From Moorella glycerini (GTDB taxonomy: Bacteria > Bacillota > DSM-521 > Neomoorellales > Neomoorellaceae): DNA of 64,000 bases. Both the position numbers and the translations under genes were made by a program. Numbering within the stretch: position 1 is the first letter of the stretch; each line of letters starts with the position of its first letter. The notes under the pieces are model-generated. The model was not told where the DNA came from, searched no databases, and saw only the letters and a list, made by a program, of their open reading frames with translations. The DNA lies in the NCBI RefSeq assembly GCF_009735625.1, contig NZ_CP046244.1, forward strand, positions 2,480,001 through 2,544,000. The letters are read 5' to 3'. This document shows, in pieces, positions 16,720 through 25,699 of this stretch.

Positions 16720-18807
16720 GTGTTCTCTATCGACGGCTACCAGGTTTACCGGCATGTTTGCCCGCGCAACTGCTTCTGCAGTTGCGGCCTCCTTTCCTAT
16801 GTCCGTCACGGGCGGCTGGAAAAAGTAGCGGGTGATCCCCGGCACGGTTTCAACCAGGGCCGGCTTTGCGCCAAAGGCTATGCTTATGTTCAGCGGGTCT
16901 ACTCACCCGAACGTGTGGTTTTTCCCCTGCGCCAGGTACCCCGGGGTTCAGGCAACTGGGAGCGTATTTCTTGGGACGAGGCTTTAGATATAATTGCCAG
17001 GAAAATTTTAGAGATTAAGGGTAGATATAATTCCCTTTTGCCGGTAGCGCTTTATGCTCATTATGGTAATATCGGCCTGTTGCACCAGGCCGTGGAAGGT
17101 TTTTTCGATGCACTGGGGTATATAAGTAAAATTAATGGTAATTTGTGCTGGTCTGCCGGTTTAGAGGCCAACCTATTAGATATGGGCACCAATTGCCAGC
17201 CCGATCCGGAAACAATGGCAGCTGCCCGGACGATTGTAGTTTGGGGGGCTAACCCGGCGTGGACAGCCCTGCATCAAATGCATATTATCGAAGCGGCCCG
17301 GCGACAGGGAGCTCTAATAGTAGTTATCGATCCGGTGTTAACGTCGACTGCTGCCCGGGCTGATGTCCATATCAGGATTAAACCGGGCGGCGATGGGGCC
17401 CTGGCCCTGGGTGTGGCCAAATATTTAATAGAGCAGGATTGGTGTGATCAGGAATTTATCGCCAACCGCGTTGCCGGATGGGATGAGTTCCTAACCTATC
17501 TCCAGCAGGAAATAGATTATGAAAAAGTTTGCCGGCTGGCCGGAGTAACAAGAGAGCAAATCGGCCTGCTGGCAGAACTTTTATCCCAGCGCCGTCCTGC
17601 GGTTATCTGGAAAGGTATGGGATTGCAACGTTATAGTAATGGCGGGCAAAATGTAAGGGCCATCAACGCCCTGGCTGCCATTACCGGCAACCTGGGTCAG
17701 TATGGCGGGGGGTTATACTATGCCAGCCTGCAGAACTGGGATTTATTCAATTATCATGCCCGCAACTGGTCACCCCCGGCGAATATGCAAGGCATTCCGG
17801 CCCCCGGGGGTGGTTTTACCCACCGGTTTTTAAACATCAACAGGACAGGGCGGGAATTATTGGCAGCTGCTGATCCGCCGGTCAGGTTTTTATGGCTGGC
17901 GCGCAGCAACCCCTTTTCCCAAGGCACAGACCTGGCCCTTATGGAAAAAGCAATCAAAGACATGGAAATGGTGGTCCTGGTTGATCAGTTTCTAACCCCT
18001 ACTGCTGCTATAGCTGATATATTTTTGCCCTGTACCACCCAGTTTGAAGAATGGGATATTGTTATCAGTTACTGGCACTCCTGGGTGGCAATTAATCAGC
18101 CGGCCATTGACCCGGTAGGGGAGAGCAGGTCGGATTTGCGAATTGCCTGGGCCTTATCTCACCGGCTTAATGATCTCTCGCCAGGGTGTTGCCGCTTTCC
18201 TGCTGGCGGAGAAGAAGAGGAATGGGTGGCAGCAGAGTTCAACCCCAGGGTCTACAAGTTGCTGGGCATCAGGGATTATCGGGAACTCCTAGCCGGACCC
18301 CGTAAGCTGCAGATATTACCTCCACCCTGGCAAAACGGCCCTTTCCCCACTCCGTCAGGGAAATACGAGCTATATTCCGCTCAGGCCGGGGATTTGGGTT
18401 TGCCAGCTTTACCGGAATTCAAGCCTCCTTTATCTCCTCCTCCTGCTTATCCCTATCGTCTTCTCACGCCTCACATGCAGGCCAGCAATAATTCCCAGTT
18501 TTATAACCTCTCCTGGCTTGCAGTCGGCAGCCAGGAGCCAGTCCTGCGCCTGCATCCAGAAGTGGCGGCCAGAGTAGGGCTTAAAGACGGCGGCAAGGTC
18601 CGTGTCTATAATAGCCAGGGGGAAATAATACTACCGGCCAGGATAACGGCGACTGTCCCGCCGGATATAGTAGTATGTTACCAGGGCGGAATGGGAAAAG
18701 CCGTGAATCGCCTGCTGGGGAATGTAAGTACCGATATGGGGTCCTGGGCGACGGGAGCTCCGGCGCCGGCTTTCTTTGATACCTTTGTCAATATTGTCCC
18801 TTTATAG
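16720..18807 (+). CDS. Molybdopterin (bis-MGD) oxidoreductase, cytoplasmic type
   Basis: A 695-residue DMSO reductase-family catalytic subunit. An N-terminal [4Fe-4S] motif is formed by Cys14, Cys18, Cys20/22 and Cys50 (RLCAKGY). The molybdopterin-binding and C-terminal dinucleotide-binding domains follow (WGANPAW, IDPVLTSTA, the final VCYQGGMG block). There is no Tat or Sec signal, so the enzyme is probably cytoplasmic, or exported only with a partner. GTG start at 16720 with a GAGAGGTG site. It is followed after 12 bases by a gene for a four-cluster ferredoxin-like subunit but no membrane anchor. The substrate is unknown; relatives include thiosulfate, polysulfide, DMSO and acetylene-type enzymes. 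Confidence 0.86.
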   Translation: MFSIDGYQVYRHVCPRNCFCSCGLLSYVRHGRLEKVAGDPRHGFNQGRLCAKGYAYVQRVYSPERVVFPLRQVPRGSGNWERISWDEALDIIARKILEIKGRYNSLLPVALYAHYGNIGLLHQAVEGFFDALGYISKINGNLCWSAGLEANLLDMGTNCQPDPETMAAARTIVVWGANPAWTALHQMHIIEAARRQGALIVVIDPVLTSTAARADVHIRIKPGGDGALALGVAKYLIEQDWCDQEFIANRVAGWDEFLTYLQQEIDYEKVCRLAGVTREQIGLLAELLSQRRPAVIWKGMGLQRYSNGGQNVRAINALAAITGNLGQYGGGLYYASLQNWDLFNYHARNWSPPANMQGIPAPGGGFTHRFLNINRTGRELLAAADPPVRFLWLARSNPFSQGTDLALMEKAIKDMEMVVLVDQFLTPTAAIADIFLPCTTQFEEWDIVISYWHSWVAINQPAIDPVGESRSDLRIAWALSHRLNDLSPGCCRFPAGGEEEEWVAAEFNPRVYKLLGIRDYRELLAGPRKLQILPPPWQNGPFPTPSGKYELYSAQAGDLGLPALPEFKPPLSPPPAYPYRLLTPHMQASNNSQFYNLSWLAVGSQEPVLRLHPEVAARVGLKDGGKVRVYNSQGEIILPARITATVPPDIVVCYQGGMGKAVNRLLGNVSTDMGSWATGAPAPAFFDTFVNIVPL

Positions 18808-18819
18808 AAGGAGTAAAAG

Positions 18820-19389
18820 TTGATTAACATGAAAATATTCCTTTTCCAGGTAGACCGGTGCCTGGGCTGTCGCAGTTGTGAACTGGCCTGCAAGAATGAG
18901 TATCATTTAGGTGAACGGCAGCTTTTCCGCCGGGTACAGGAAATAGAGCGCCAGACAACTCAAGGGTTAGTGGTGTATTATCTTTCCCTGGCCTGCAACC
19001 ATTGCGAACATCCTGAATGCTTCCGGGTGTGCCCTAACAGGACCTACCGGAAAAGAAGGGACGGGGTGGTCCTGCACGAAACAGGAAGATGCGATGGCTG
19101 CGGGCGCTGTGTCCAGGCCTGTCCCTACGGAGCTCCCCAGTATGATGAACATAAAGGGAAAGTTGATAAGTGCAACCTTTGTTATTCTAGGGTAGATGCC
19201 GGCCTGTTACCGGTTTGCGTTGAAGCCTGCCCTGTCGGTGCTTTGCATTTGGTGACAGCAGGCGAGGCAATTTTGGCAGATAGTGTCCAAGAGGTGCCGG
19301 GCTTTCCTGAACCCCATCTTACCGGTCCTTCCATACGCTTTATTCTTTCGGGACCGTTCAAAATTATGTTAAAAAAGACAACCAATTAA
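18820..19389 (+). CDS. DmsB/PhsB-type four-cluster iron-sulfur subunit
   Basis: A 189-residue electron-transfer subunit with four Cys groups: CLGCRSCELAC (N-terminal), CNHCEHPECFRVC, CDGCGRCVQAC and CNLCYSR, with the last cluster completed by CVEAC. Such subunits carry electrons between the molybdopterin subunit and a quinone anchor or soluble partner. The TTG at 18820 lies six bases after AAGGAG; an ATG nine bases later is also possible. It clearly pairs with the upstream catalytic subunit. The absence of a membrane-anchor gene means the electron partner is unidentified. Confidence 0.88.
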   Translation: MINMKIFLFQVDRCLGCRSCELACKNEYHLGERQLFRRVQEIERQTTQGLVVYYLSLACNHCEHPECFRVCPNRTYRKRRDGVVLHETGRCDGCGRCVQACPYGAPQYDEHKGKVDKCNLCYSRVDAGLLPVCVEACPVGALHLVTAGEAILADSVQEVPGFPEPHLTGPSIRFILSGPFKIMLKKTTN

Positions 19390-19431
19390 CCCGGAGCATT
19401 GTCAGATCTGCTATGAGGAAGGAGGGGGGAT

Positions 19432-20661
19432 ATGCCGAAACAATTATTATCCAGCTTGTTGGTGACCATAGCCCGGAATGAAGGCTTAACGGCCCTGGCC
19501 AGGCTGCTGGCAGAATACTTCCGCAACCCGGTAATAATTACCGACGCCATCTATCGCATCCTGACCGCCCAGTCTTTTGCCGCCGGTTCTTGCCCCTTTC
19601 ATGACTACCTGCCTTTACCTGTTAATTCCCGGCAACGCTGGCCGGAAATAAAGGGGAAGATCAACCGGGGAACTTTATCTGCCGCAGAGCACCCGCCTAC
19701 TCCGTATATTGCCGTAGCTTTAGGCGAGGAAAAACTGGAAGGTTTTATCTTTGTCCTGGAAGTCGTCAATAGCTGGCACGACAACTTAAATGGCGCTCTA
19801 CTGGAAGCGGCCCTGCCGATAGTGATCGAGATTAAAAAAGAACAAGCGCTCCTGGAGATAGAGCAGAAATATAAAAGGGAGTTTGTCCTGGAAATACTCT
19901 ACAATAACTTTGAAGACTATGAGACAATCGTTAACAGGGGAAAAGCCTGGGGATGGAATCTGGCTGAACCCTGGGCTTTAATGGTCCTGCAAGGGGACGA
20001 AGAAACAAATTGCCCCGCCGGCCGGGAAAACTTGGCTCGCCTCTATAAGATAATTGCTTCATTTTTAGAGAAAAGGGGAGCCATAACCATAGACAACAAA
20101 AACCAGATGATAGTCCTGGTGCCTTACCGGCGGGAACAGGATAAAGCCCAAATAAAAACGATGCTGGCAAACCTGGTGGCCCAACTCCGTAATCAGGTTA
20201 AAAAACGTTTCCCTGATACATCTTTTTCGGTGGGTATTGCTGATTTTTACGCCAGCGTTACCGAATTGTACCGCGCTTTTCAAGAGGCGAAAACGGCCTT
20301 AAAGCTGGGAACCCTATTTAAAGGCGGGGAAAGCCTCACTTATTTTTCCGAACTCGGCATTATCCGCCTGCTCTACAAAATGGGTGAACTGGAGTTACGC
20401 GATTACTGGCAGAGCATCCTGGGACCCTTAAGGGAATATGATCGCCAGCACGAATCGGAACTCCTGGCAACCCTCAAAATTTATTTCCGTTGTGACGGTG
20501 ACCAGCAGGAAACAGCTCGCCGCCTGTTTATTCATCCCAATACCCTCAAATATCGTTTAAAAAAGATCGAAGAAATCACAGCCTTGAACCTTAATAAAGT
20601 GGAAGCCATGGTTAACCTCTACCTGGCCCTCCAGGTGATGCATCTCCAAACCGCACCTTGA
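19432..20661 (+). CDS. PucR-family transcriptional regulator
   Basis: A 409-residue regulator. The C-terminal PucR helix-turn-helix is clear: ETARRLFIHPNTLKYRLKKIEEITAL, about residues 360-385. A GGDEF-like/linker domain (about 130-300) precedes it, and the N-terminal region (1-110) resembles a GAF/PAS-like sensing module. PucR proteins activate catabolic genes for purines, diacids and amino acids. The gene lies between the two molybdopterin operons and behind a GGAGGGGG site. It ends at a strong terminator, so it probably belongs with the first operon and may control either. It is a distant paralogue of the CdaR-type regulator at 56.9 kb. Confidence 0.85.
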   Translation: MPKQLLSSLLVTIARNEGLTALARLLAEYFRNPVIITDAIYRILTAQSFAAGSCPFHDYLPLPVNSRQRWPEIKGKINRGTLSAAEHPPTPYIAVALGEEKLEGFIFVLEVVNSWHDNLNGALLEAALPIVIEIKKEQALLEIEQKYKREFVLEILYNNFEDYETIVNRGKAWGWNLAEPWALMVLQGDEETNCPAGRENLARLYKIIASFLEKRGAITIDNKNQMIVLVPYRREQDKAQIKTMLANLVAQLRNQVKKRFPDTSFSVGIADFYASVTELYRAFQEAKTALKLGTLFKGGESLTYFSELGIIRLLYKMGELELRDYWQSILGPLREYDRQHESELLATLKIYFRCDGDQQETARRLFIHPNTLKYRLKKIEEITALNLNKVEAMVNLYLALQVMHLQTAP

Positions 20662-20675
20662 AGGTTACTCCATTG

Positions 20676-20720
20676 GGGGCGCTTGTTGTCTTCAGGGACA
20701 GTAGGCGCCTCTTTTATTTT
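20676..20720 (+). terminator. Intrinsic terminator after the PucR-family gene
   Basis: A 15-pair stem, four pairs of them G-T (20676-20690 with 20697-20711), loop TTCAGG, followed by TTTTATTTT. It separates the first molybdopterin operon with its regulator from the second. Confidence 0.88.
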
Positions 20721-20791
20721 GTCCATAACCATAAAGGTAAATCGAGAAGGCAGCGAGAAATACGTGAAAGAAATCCCATGGAGGAGGGGAT

Positions 20792-23140
20792 ATGAACCGT
20801 ATGAGTACCAATTTTAAACTTTCGCGGCGCAGCTTTTTAAAGGGCACGGCGGCGGTGGCTGCCGCAGCAGGCGCCGGCTGGGCCGGGTTAAAGGCACCTG
20901 GATGGTTGCAACCTGCTACCGCGGCACCGCCCGGGGTGCAAGAAAAGGTAGTACGAACCATTTGTTCGCCTAACTGCTGGCAGACGTGTAATCATTTAGT
21001 TACCGTGCGGGATGGCAGAGTAGTGAAGACGGCCCCGGCACCCATGCCCGATCGGGAATACGACCGCATCTGCCTGCGGGGCCTGAGCCACATCCAGCGC
21101 ATTTACCACCCGGACAGGTTGAAGTACCCCATGCGCCGGACCGGTGCGAGGGGGGAAGGGAAATGGGAGCGCATCAGCTGGGACCAGGCATTTAATATGA
21201 TTGCCGATAAGTTTAAAGAATTGCGCAGCCAGTACGGGCCCCAGGCCGTTGCAGTTGTCCACCAATCGGGCAACTACGGTGTCTTAAATGGCGGTTACGC
21301 TGGTGCTTACCGCTTTGCCGGTATCCTGGAAAGTGTCCTGGCCTCAGGCAGTGTGGACCAGGCTATTCCTACGGGATTTGCTGCCGCCCTGGGGATGGGG
21401 ATCTTCGACGCTTATTCTAACGAATGCGCCGATTGGGTTAATGCCAGGACCATTATTTTGTGGGGCAGCGCCTGTGCCGAGTCGCAAATCAACGAATGGC
21501 ATTTTATCCAGGAAGCGGTGGAAAAGGGCGCCCACCTGGTGGTAATTGACCCCATATATACGACTACGGCGCAAAAGGCCCGGACCTGGGTCAACCTGCG
21601 CCCGGGTAGCGACACGGCCTTTGCCCTGGGGATGCTCAATATAATTATCAGTAATAAATTATATGATGCGGATTATGCCTTAAACAATACCTGCGCGCCT
21701 TTCCTGGTGAGGGAAGATACCAGGCTTTTTGTCCGGGAAAAGGAAAAACCCCTCGTTTGGGATACGGTTACCAGCCGGGCCGTCCCCTTCGATACGCCGG
21801 GAATAAAACCTGCTTTAGAAGGCGATTTTGCTGTTAGCGGTGTTAAATGCCGGACGGTATTTGCTAGATTAAAGGAAAACGTTCGTGATTACACTCCGGA
21901 GAAGGTGGCAGAACTTACTGGTGTTAAGGCAGAACTGGTCACCCGAGTAGCCACTTTGCTGGCGACCAATCGTCCGGGAGGTATCAAATTCGGTTTTGGC
22001 GCCGACCGTTATCACCACGCCGATCTCCTGGGCCAGGCCCTGATTACCCTCCTGGGCCTGACAGGGAACATCGGCAAGTCGGGTAATATTTTAGGCATGT
22101 TCTTCGCCGGCTTCGATCCCATGGTGTATAATGCCGGCTGGCTTTTCCCGGCCGGGACCTTTCCCAAGGTTTTGCCTCTCATCCAGCTCCAGGACACCAT
22201 TATCAAACAGAACCCTTACCCCATAAAAGCCCTCTATATTACCTGCTCCAACCTGCTGGTGCAGACAACGGAGCGTAATAAATGGCTCAAAGAGGTCTGG
22301 CCTAAAGTGGATTTCGTTGTTGCTGTCGACCAGTTCTTTAATAATACCTTAAATTATGCCGACCTGATCTTGCCGGCGGCCCATTACTATGAAACAGAAG
22401 AAGTCGTCCTTGCCGGTGACGTTCCCTATATCATGTACCGCCAGAAGGCTGTTGACCCCGTGGGGGAGGCAAAACCTGATTGGGAGATTTATAAAGGGAT
22501 AGCTTCCCGGCTCGGTTTTAGTCAATACTTCGGTACCATCGAAGAAGAGTCGGCGAAGTGGCTGGATGTGCCTCTTTTACGCCAGCAGGGAATTACCTAC
22601 CAGCGCTTACGGCAAGAACAGGCCATCCGCTTCCTGCCCAAACCCTATATACCCTGGCAGGATGGCAAATTCAAAACGCCTACCGGCCGGCTGGAGTTTT
22701 ACCTGGAAAAGAAGGTTAAGGAAGGGGAGGAACTGCCGGTCTTCAAGTGGCCCCTGGAGGCGGGACCGGATAACCCCCTGGCGGCCAAATATCCTTTAAC
22801 TCTGATTACCCGCCATGAAAAATTCCGCATCCATTCCCAGTATGAAAATCAACCCTGGCTGCGGGAATTAAATCCTGAACCGGTAGCAGATTTGAATCCT
22901 GGCGAGGCGCAAAAACGGGGTATTGCCGACGGCGCCATGGTAGAGGTATTTAACGACCGTGGTCATGTAGTTTTAAAATGCCGTTATAATGAAGCCATTC
23001 CTCCCGGAGTGGTGCATATCCAGCAGGGCTGGTGGTATTACCCGGCAGGCCACCACCAGGAATTGACCCATGCTAATTTTAAAGCCAATACCTTGAATTA
23101 CTCGTTTTTCGATGTAAGGGTAGATGTGAAAAAAGCTTAA
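20792..23140 (+). CDS. Tat-exported molybdopterin oxidoreductase, catalytic subunit
   Basis: A 782-residue DMSO reductase-family enzyme with a twin-arginine signal (SRRSFLKG at 11-18, a hydrophobic alanine-rich stretch to about residue 45), so it acts outside the cytoplasmic membrane. A [4Fe-4S] site is formed by Cys58, Cys62, Cys66 and Cys94. The molybdopterin-binding blocks follow (WGSACAESQINEWHF, VVIDPIYTTTA, AVDQFFNNT and the C-terminal HIQQGWW segment). ATG follows GGAGGAGGGG. Genes for a four-cluster Fe-S subunit and an NrfD-type anchor follow closely, giving a complete A/B/C complex. The substrate (polysulfide, thiosulfate, DMSO, arsenic or selenium oxyanion) is not decided by the visible residues. 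Confidence 0.9.
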   Translation: MNRMSTNFKLSRRSFLKGTAAVAAAAGAGWAGLKAPGWLQPATAAPPGVQEKVVRTICSPNCWQTCNHLVTVRDGRVVKTAPAPMPDREYDRICLRGLSHIQRIYHPDRLKYPMRRTGARGEGKWERISWDQAFNMIADKFKELRSQYGPQAVAVVHQSGNYGVLNGGYAGAYRFAGILESVLASGSVDQAIPTGFAAALGMGIFDAYSNECADWVNARTIILWGSACAESQINEWHFIQEAVEKGAHLVVIDPIYTTTAQKARTWVNLRPGSDTAFALGMLNIIISNKLYDADYALNNTCAPFLVREDTRLFVREKEKPLVWDTVTSRAVPFDTPGIKPALEGDFAVSGVKCRTVFARLKENVRDYTPEKVAELTGVKAELVTRVATLLATNRPGGIKFGFGADRYHHADLLGQALITLLGLTGNIGKSGNILGMFFAGFDPMVYNAGWLFPAGTFPKVLPLIQLQDTIIKQNPYPIKALYITCSNLLVQTTERNKWLKEVWPKVDFVVAVDQFFNNTLNYADLILPAAHYYETEEVVLAGDVPYIMYRQKAVDPVGEAKPDWEIYKGIASRLGFSQYFGTIEEESAKWLDVPLLRQQGITYQRLRQEQAIRFLPKPYIPWQDGKFKTPTGRLEFYLEKKVKEGEELPVFKWPLEAGPDNPLAAKYPLTLITRHEKFRIHSQYENQPWLRELNPEPVADLNPGEAQKRGIADGAMVEVFNDRGHVVLKCRYNEAIPPGVVHIQQGWWYYPAGHHQELTHANFKANTLNYSFFDVRVDVKKA

Positions 23141-23155
23141 GGGAGGTGGAGCCGG

Positions 23156-23776
23156 ATGGCTAAAAAATATGGCATGGTTATTGATCTTAAACGCTGCATA
23201 GGCTGTCATACCTGCGCCGTCGCCTGCAAGTTAGAAAATAATGTACCCATGGGTATGTTCTGGAACCGGGTTTTAACCAGGGAGGCCAGCAGTATAGACC
23301 TGCCCCAGGGGAACTACCCTAATCTTAGCCGCGAATACCTGCCGGTAGCCTGCCAGCACTGCGAAAATGCGCCCTGCGTCAAGGTATGCCCGGTAGGGGC
23401 GACTTATAAAGACCCTGAGGGGCGGGTCCTGATCAACTACGAGCGCTGTATCGGCTGCCGTTACTGCATGACCGCCTGCCCTTATAATGCCCGGGTTTTC
23501 AACTGGCAGGAACCGGTGCGCATTCCTGCTCACGATTACGGTTCAGCCGGTGTGCCCCAAAGAAAACGCGGGATAGTAGAGAAGTGTTCCTTTTGCGAGC
23601 AACTGGTCAATGCGGGCGGGGAACCCTTTTGCGTCACCTGCTGCCCGGCCAGGGCACGGAAATTTGGCGATCTTAATGATCCAGACAGTGAGGTGGCCCG
23701 CCTCATCAGGGAACGACATGGCGAGCGGCTTTTAGAAGATAGGGGCACAAAACCCCAGGTTTATTATTTGCGTTAG
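23156..23776 (+). CDS. DmsB/NrfC-type iron-sulfur subunit
   Basis: A 206-residue protein with four [4Fe-4S] groups: CIGCHTCAVAC, CQHCENAPCVKVC, CIGCRYCMTAC, and CSFCEQL completed by CVTCC. It has no signal peptide of its own, as is normal for subunits exported with a Tat-bearing partner. It lies between the catalytic subunit gene (15 bases) and the membrane anchor gene (15 bases), with GGGAGGTGG as ribosome site. Its role is electron transfer between the menaquinone-interacting anchor and the molybdenum site. Confidence 0.92.
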   Translation: MAKKYGMVIDLKRCIGCHTCAVACKLENNVPMGMFWNRVLTREASSIDLPQGNYPNLSREYLPVACQHCENAPCVKVCPVGATYKDPEGRVLINYERCIGCRYCMTACPYNARVFNWQEPVRIPAHDYGSAGVPQRKRGIVEKCSFCEQLVNAGGEPFCVTCCPARARKFGDLNDPDSEVARLIRERHGERLLEDRGTKPQVYYLR

Positions 23777-23791
23777 CAAGGGGGGAAAGAC

Positions 23792-25015
23792 ATGAACAAG
23801 CAAAGATACTACTTCTGGCTTGGTGTTTTACTGCTCTTGTCCCTGGGTGGCCTGCTAGCCTGGATCTATCAAGTGGCTAACGGCCTGGTTGTCACCGGGA
23901 TGCGAAACATCGTTTCGTGGGGCTTGTATATTAGTGCTTTCATGTTTCTTGTCGGCTTATCGGCTGGTGGTTTGATTGTTTCTTCCTCAGCTACGGTTTT
24001 CAACATCCGCCAGTTCAAGCCCGCCGCCAAACCGGCGATATTGCTTTCCGCCGTATGTATAATCATGGCCGTCATGTTTATTTTTGTTGATCTCGGCCGG
24101 CCGGACCGTTTTTTCAACCTCTTGCTCACGCCCAAATTTAATTCACCCCTCATCTGGGATGTGGTGGTAATAGCAGTTTACCTGGCAATTTCCCTCTATT
24201 ACCTGTGGTTAACTTCCCGCCCCAAACTCGAAGAAAACAGGTACCGCGTCATCTCTGCCCTGGCCCTGCCGGTAGCTATCCTGGTGCACTCGGTAACCGC
24301 CTGGATTTTCGGCCTGCAAATTGCCCGGCCAACCTGGCACAGCGCTTTGCTGGCGCCCCTTTTTGTCGTATCCGCCCTGGATTCGGGCCTGGCCCTTTTG
24401 CTGGTGGTTTTAATCATCCTGGATCGGCTGGGATGGTATAAGCTGGAGAAGGAACTCCTGGCCACCCTGGGCGGCCTGCTGGCAGTATTGATTGCCGTAG
24501 ATGTGTTTTTCATCTTTTCCGAGGTGCTTACCGCCCTCTACCCGGCCGAAGAACGTTTGATGAAGTATATCAATCTGCTGCTGATCGGTAGCCTGGCTCC
24601 CTTTTTCTGGGGAGAAATTGTCCTGGCGGCAGTTCCTTTCCTGATTCTCGTTTTTCGTTCCAACCGGGAGAGAAAGAGCCTGGTGGGCCTGGCGGCTTCC
24701 CTGGTGGTGGTCGGGGTGTTCTGCAAGCGCATCTGGTTGCTCTTTTCGGCCCTGATGCTGCCCCTCATCCCTTACGGCCCGGGCGTTACCCTGGGCAGCT
24801 ATGCCCTGCCGCCAGGTGAATTCAGCCGTTACTACCCCAGGGTCTGGTCGACGGCCGGCCAGTATGTGCCTACCTGGGTGGAACTGCTGATCTTTACTGG
24901 CATCTTTGCCTTTGGCGCTTTGCTTTATATTCTCGCAGCCAGGATTATCCTGGCCGAGGGTCCCGGGGAGCAAAAAGCTCCTGTAACCGGCGATGAGCTT
25001 AAAGTTATAGCTTAA
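23792..25015 (+). CDS. NrfD/PsrC-type membrane anchor
   Basis: A 407-residue integral membrane protein with about nine or ten hydrophobic helices and NrfD family features: an early SWGLYISAFMFLVGLSAGG segment, DLGRPDRFFNLLLTPKFNSPLIWD, and HSVTAWIFGLQIARPTWHSALLAP. PsrC/NrfD anchors exchange electrons with menaquinone in the membrane. It completes the exported complex encoded by the two preceding genes and ends at an intrinsic terminator. Direction of electron flow (reductase or quinone-reducing oxidase) cannot be told. Confidence 0.92.
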   Translation: MNKQRYYFWLGVLLLLSLGGLLAWIYQVANGLVVTGMRNIVSWGLYISAFMFLVGLSAGGLIVSSSATVFNIRQFKPAAKPAILLSAVCIIMAVMFIFVDLGRPDRFFNLLLTPKFNSPLIWDVVVIAVYLAISLYYLWLTSRPKLEENRYRVISALALPVAILVHSVTAWIFGLQIARPTWHSALLAPLFVVSALDSGLALLLVVLIILDRLGWYKLEKELLATLGGLLAVLIAVDVFFIFSEVLTALYPAEERLMKYINLLLIGSLAPFFWGEIVLAAVPFLILVFRSNRERKSLVGLAASLVVVGVFCKRIWLLFSALMLPLIPYGPGVTLGSYALPPGEFSRYYPRVWSTAGQYVPTWVELLIFTGIFAFGALLYILAARIILAEGPGEQKAPVTGDELKVIA

Positions 25016-25027
25016 TTATTAACGGCA

Positions 25028-25056
25028 GGGGCAACCCGGATCGGGTTGTCCCTTAA
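25028..25056 (+). terminator. Intrinsic terminator after the NrfD-type gene
   Basis: A stem of ten or eleven pairs, GGGGCAACCCG/CGGGTTGTCCC with one G-T pair (25028-25038 with 25042-25052), followed by a TTAAATTT tail. Confidence 0.8.
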
Positions 25057-25403
25057 ATTTGTCATTGCTTGAGCCATGAAAAAGCTGGGCTAAATTGGCT
25101 CTTTATTTTCAAATATAGGCAAGCATTTGTCTTTTAACTTTTCCGTGGTGGGAGCGAAGCGGAGACAATTGTCATGGATAATGCCCGTGTAAGCCCTATA
25201 GATGCCACATTGTTCCATATTAGCAAAACTCTAGCCTGGACGGTGGTAAAATTTAATTTTTACTAAGGTGACCATCAAAAGACGTTATACACGTACAATA
25301 TTATGATTAGTCTTTTTCACCACCTTAGCAGTAACTCCCGTGTCTTTCGGCGAATAGCAGGCGAATAGCAAAAGTTGGGTAGAAAACCATCAGGGGGTTA
25401 ACT
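25057..25403. other. Gene-poor AT-rich spacer
   Basis: No gene was found. It contains a short tandem duplication of GGCGAATAGCA near 25348-25369 and, close by, AAAGTTGGGTAGAAAACC, which loosely resembles the inner part of the IS end at 10343. This may be a trace of another element but is too weak to call. Confidence 0.4.
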
Positions 25404-25541
25404 ATGCTAGCCATTGTCAATTCCGTCGTCCTCGTAGGCCTGGAGGGGCACAGGGTCAGGGTAGAAGTCGATATCAGCAACGGCCTGCCGGTTTGTGAGA
25501 GTGTTGGTCGAATTATATACACCAAAAGTCTACAATCGTAG
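25404..25541 (+). pseudogene. comM: 5' fragment of comM (YifB-type Mg-chelatase-like ATPase)
   Basis: An ATG behind an AGGGGG site opens a 45-codon frame whose first 29 residues (MLAIVNSVVLVGLEGHRVRV and EVDISNGLP) are the standard N-terminus of ComM/YifB proteins. The homology then stops abruptly and the frame ends at a TAG after 16 unrelated residues. The full protein is normally about 500 residues, so roughly 95% of the gene is missing. The breakpoint lies about 155 bases before transposon ends, consistent with loss by deletion around an insertion element. Confidence 0.78.
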
Positions 25542-25664
25542 GCTAGTTTTTTAAATAAAAATAAGCTATCTCATGGGAAATTAATTCTAGCTAAACTATG
25601 CAATGCAATACAATACTTTTCGATACGTCGTCCACCGATGCTTAGGAAATCAACTTATGTTAAA

Positions 25665-25685
25665 GGACAGTGAAAATGTCACCCC
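25665..25685 (+). repeat. Extra transposon-end-like repeat
   Basis: GGACAGTGAAAATGTCACCCC, nearly identical to the true left end of the ISNCY-like remnant 35 bases downstream, in the same orientation. Confidence 0.7.
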
Positions 25686-25699
25686 AAAAACACCTTAAC

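Noticed and set aside
25348-25385. Additional IS end near the comM fragment (AAAGTTGGGTAGAAAACC)
   Set aside because: Only partial similarity to the IS1634-like end, no partner repeat and no transposase piece nearby.
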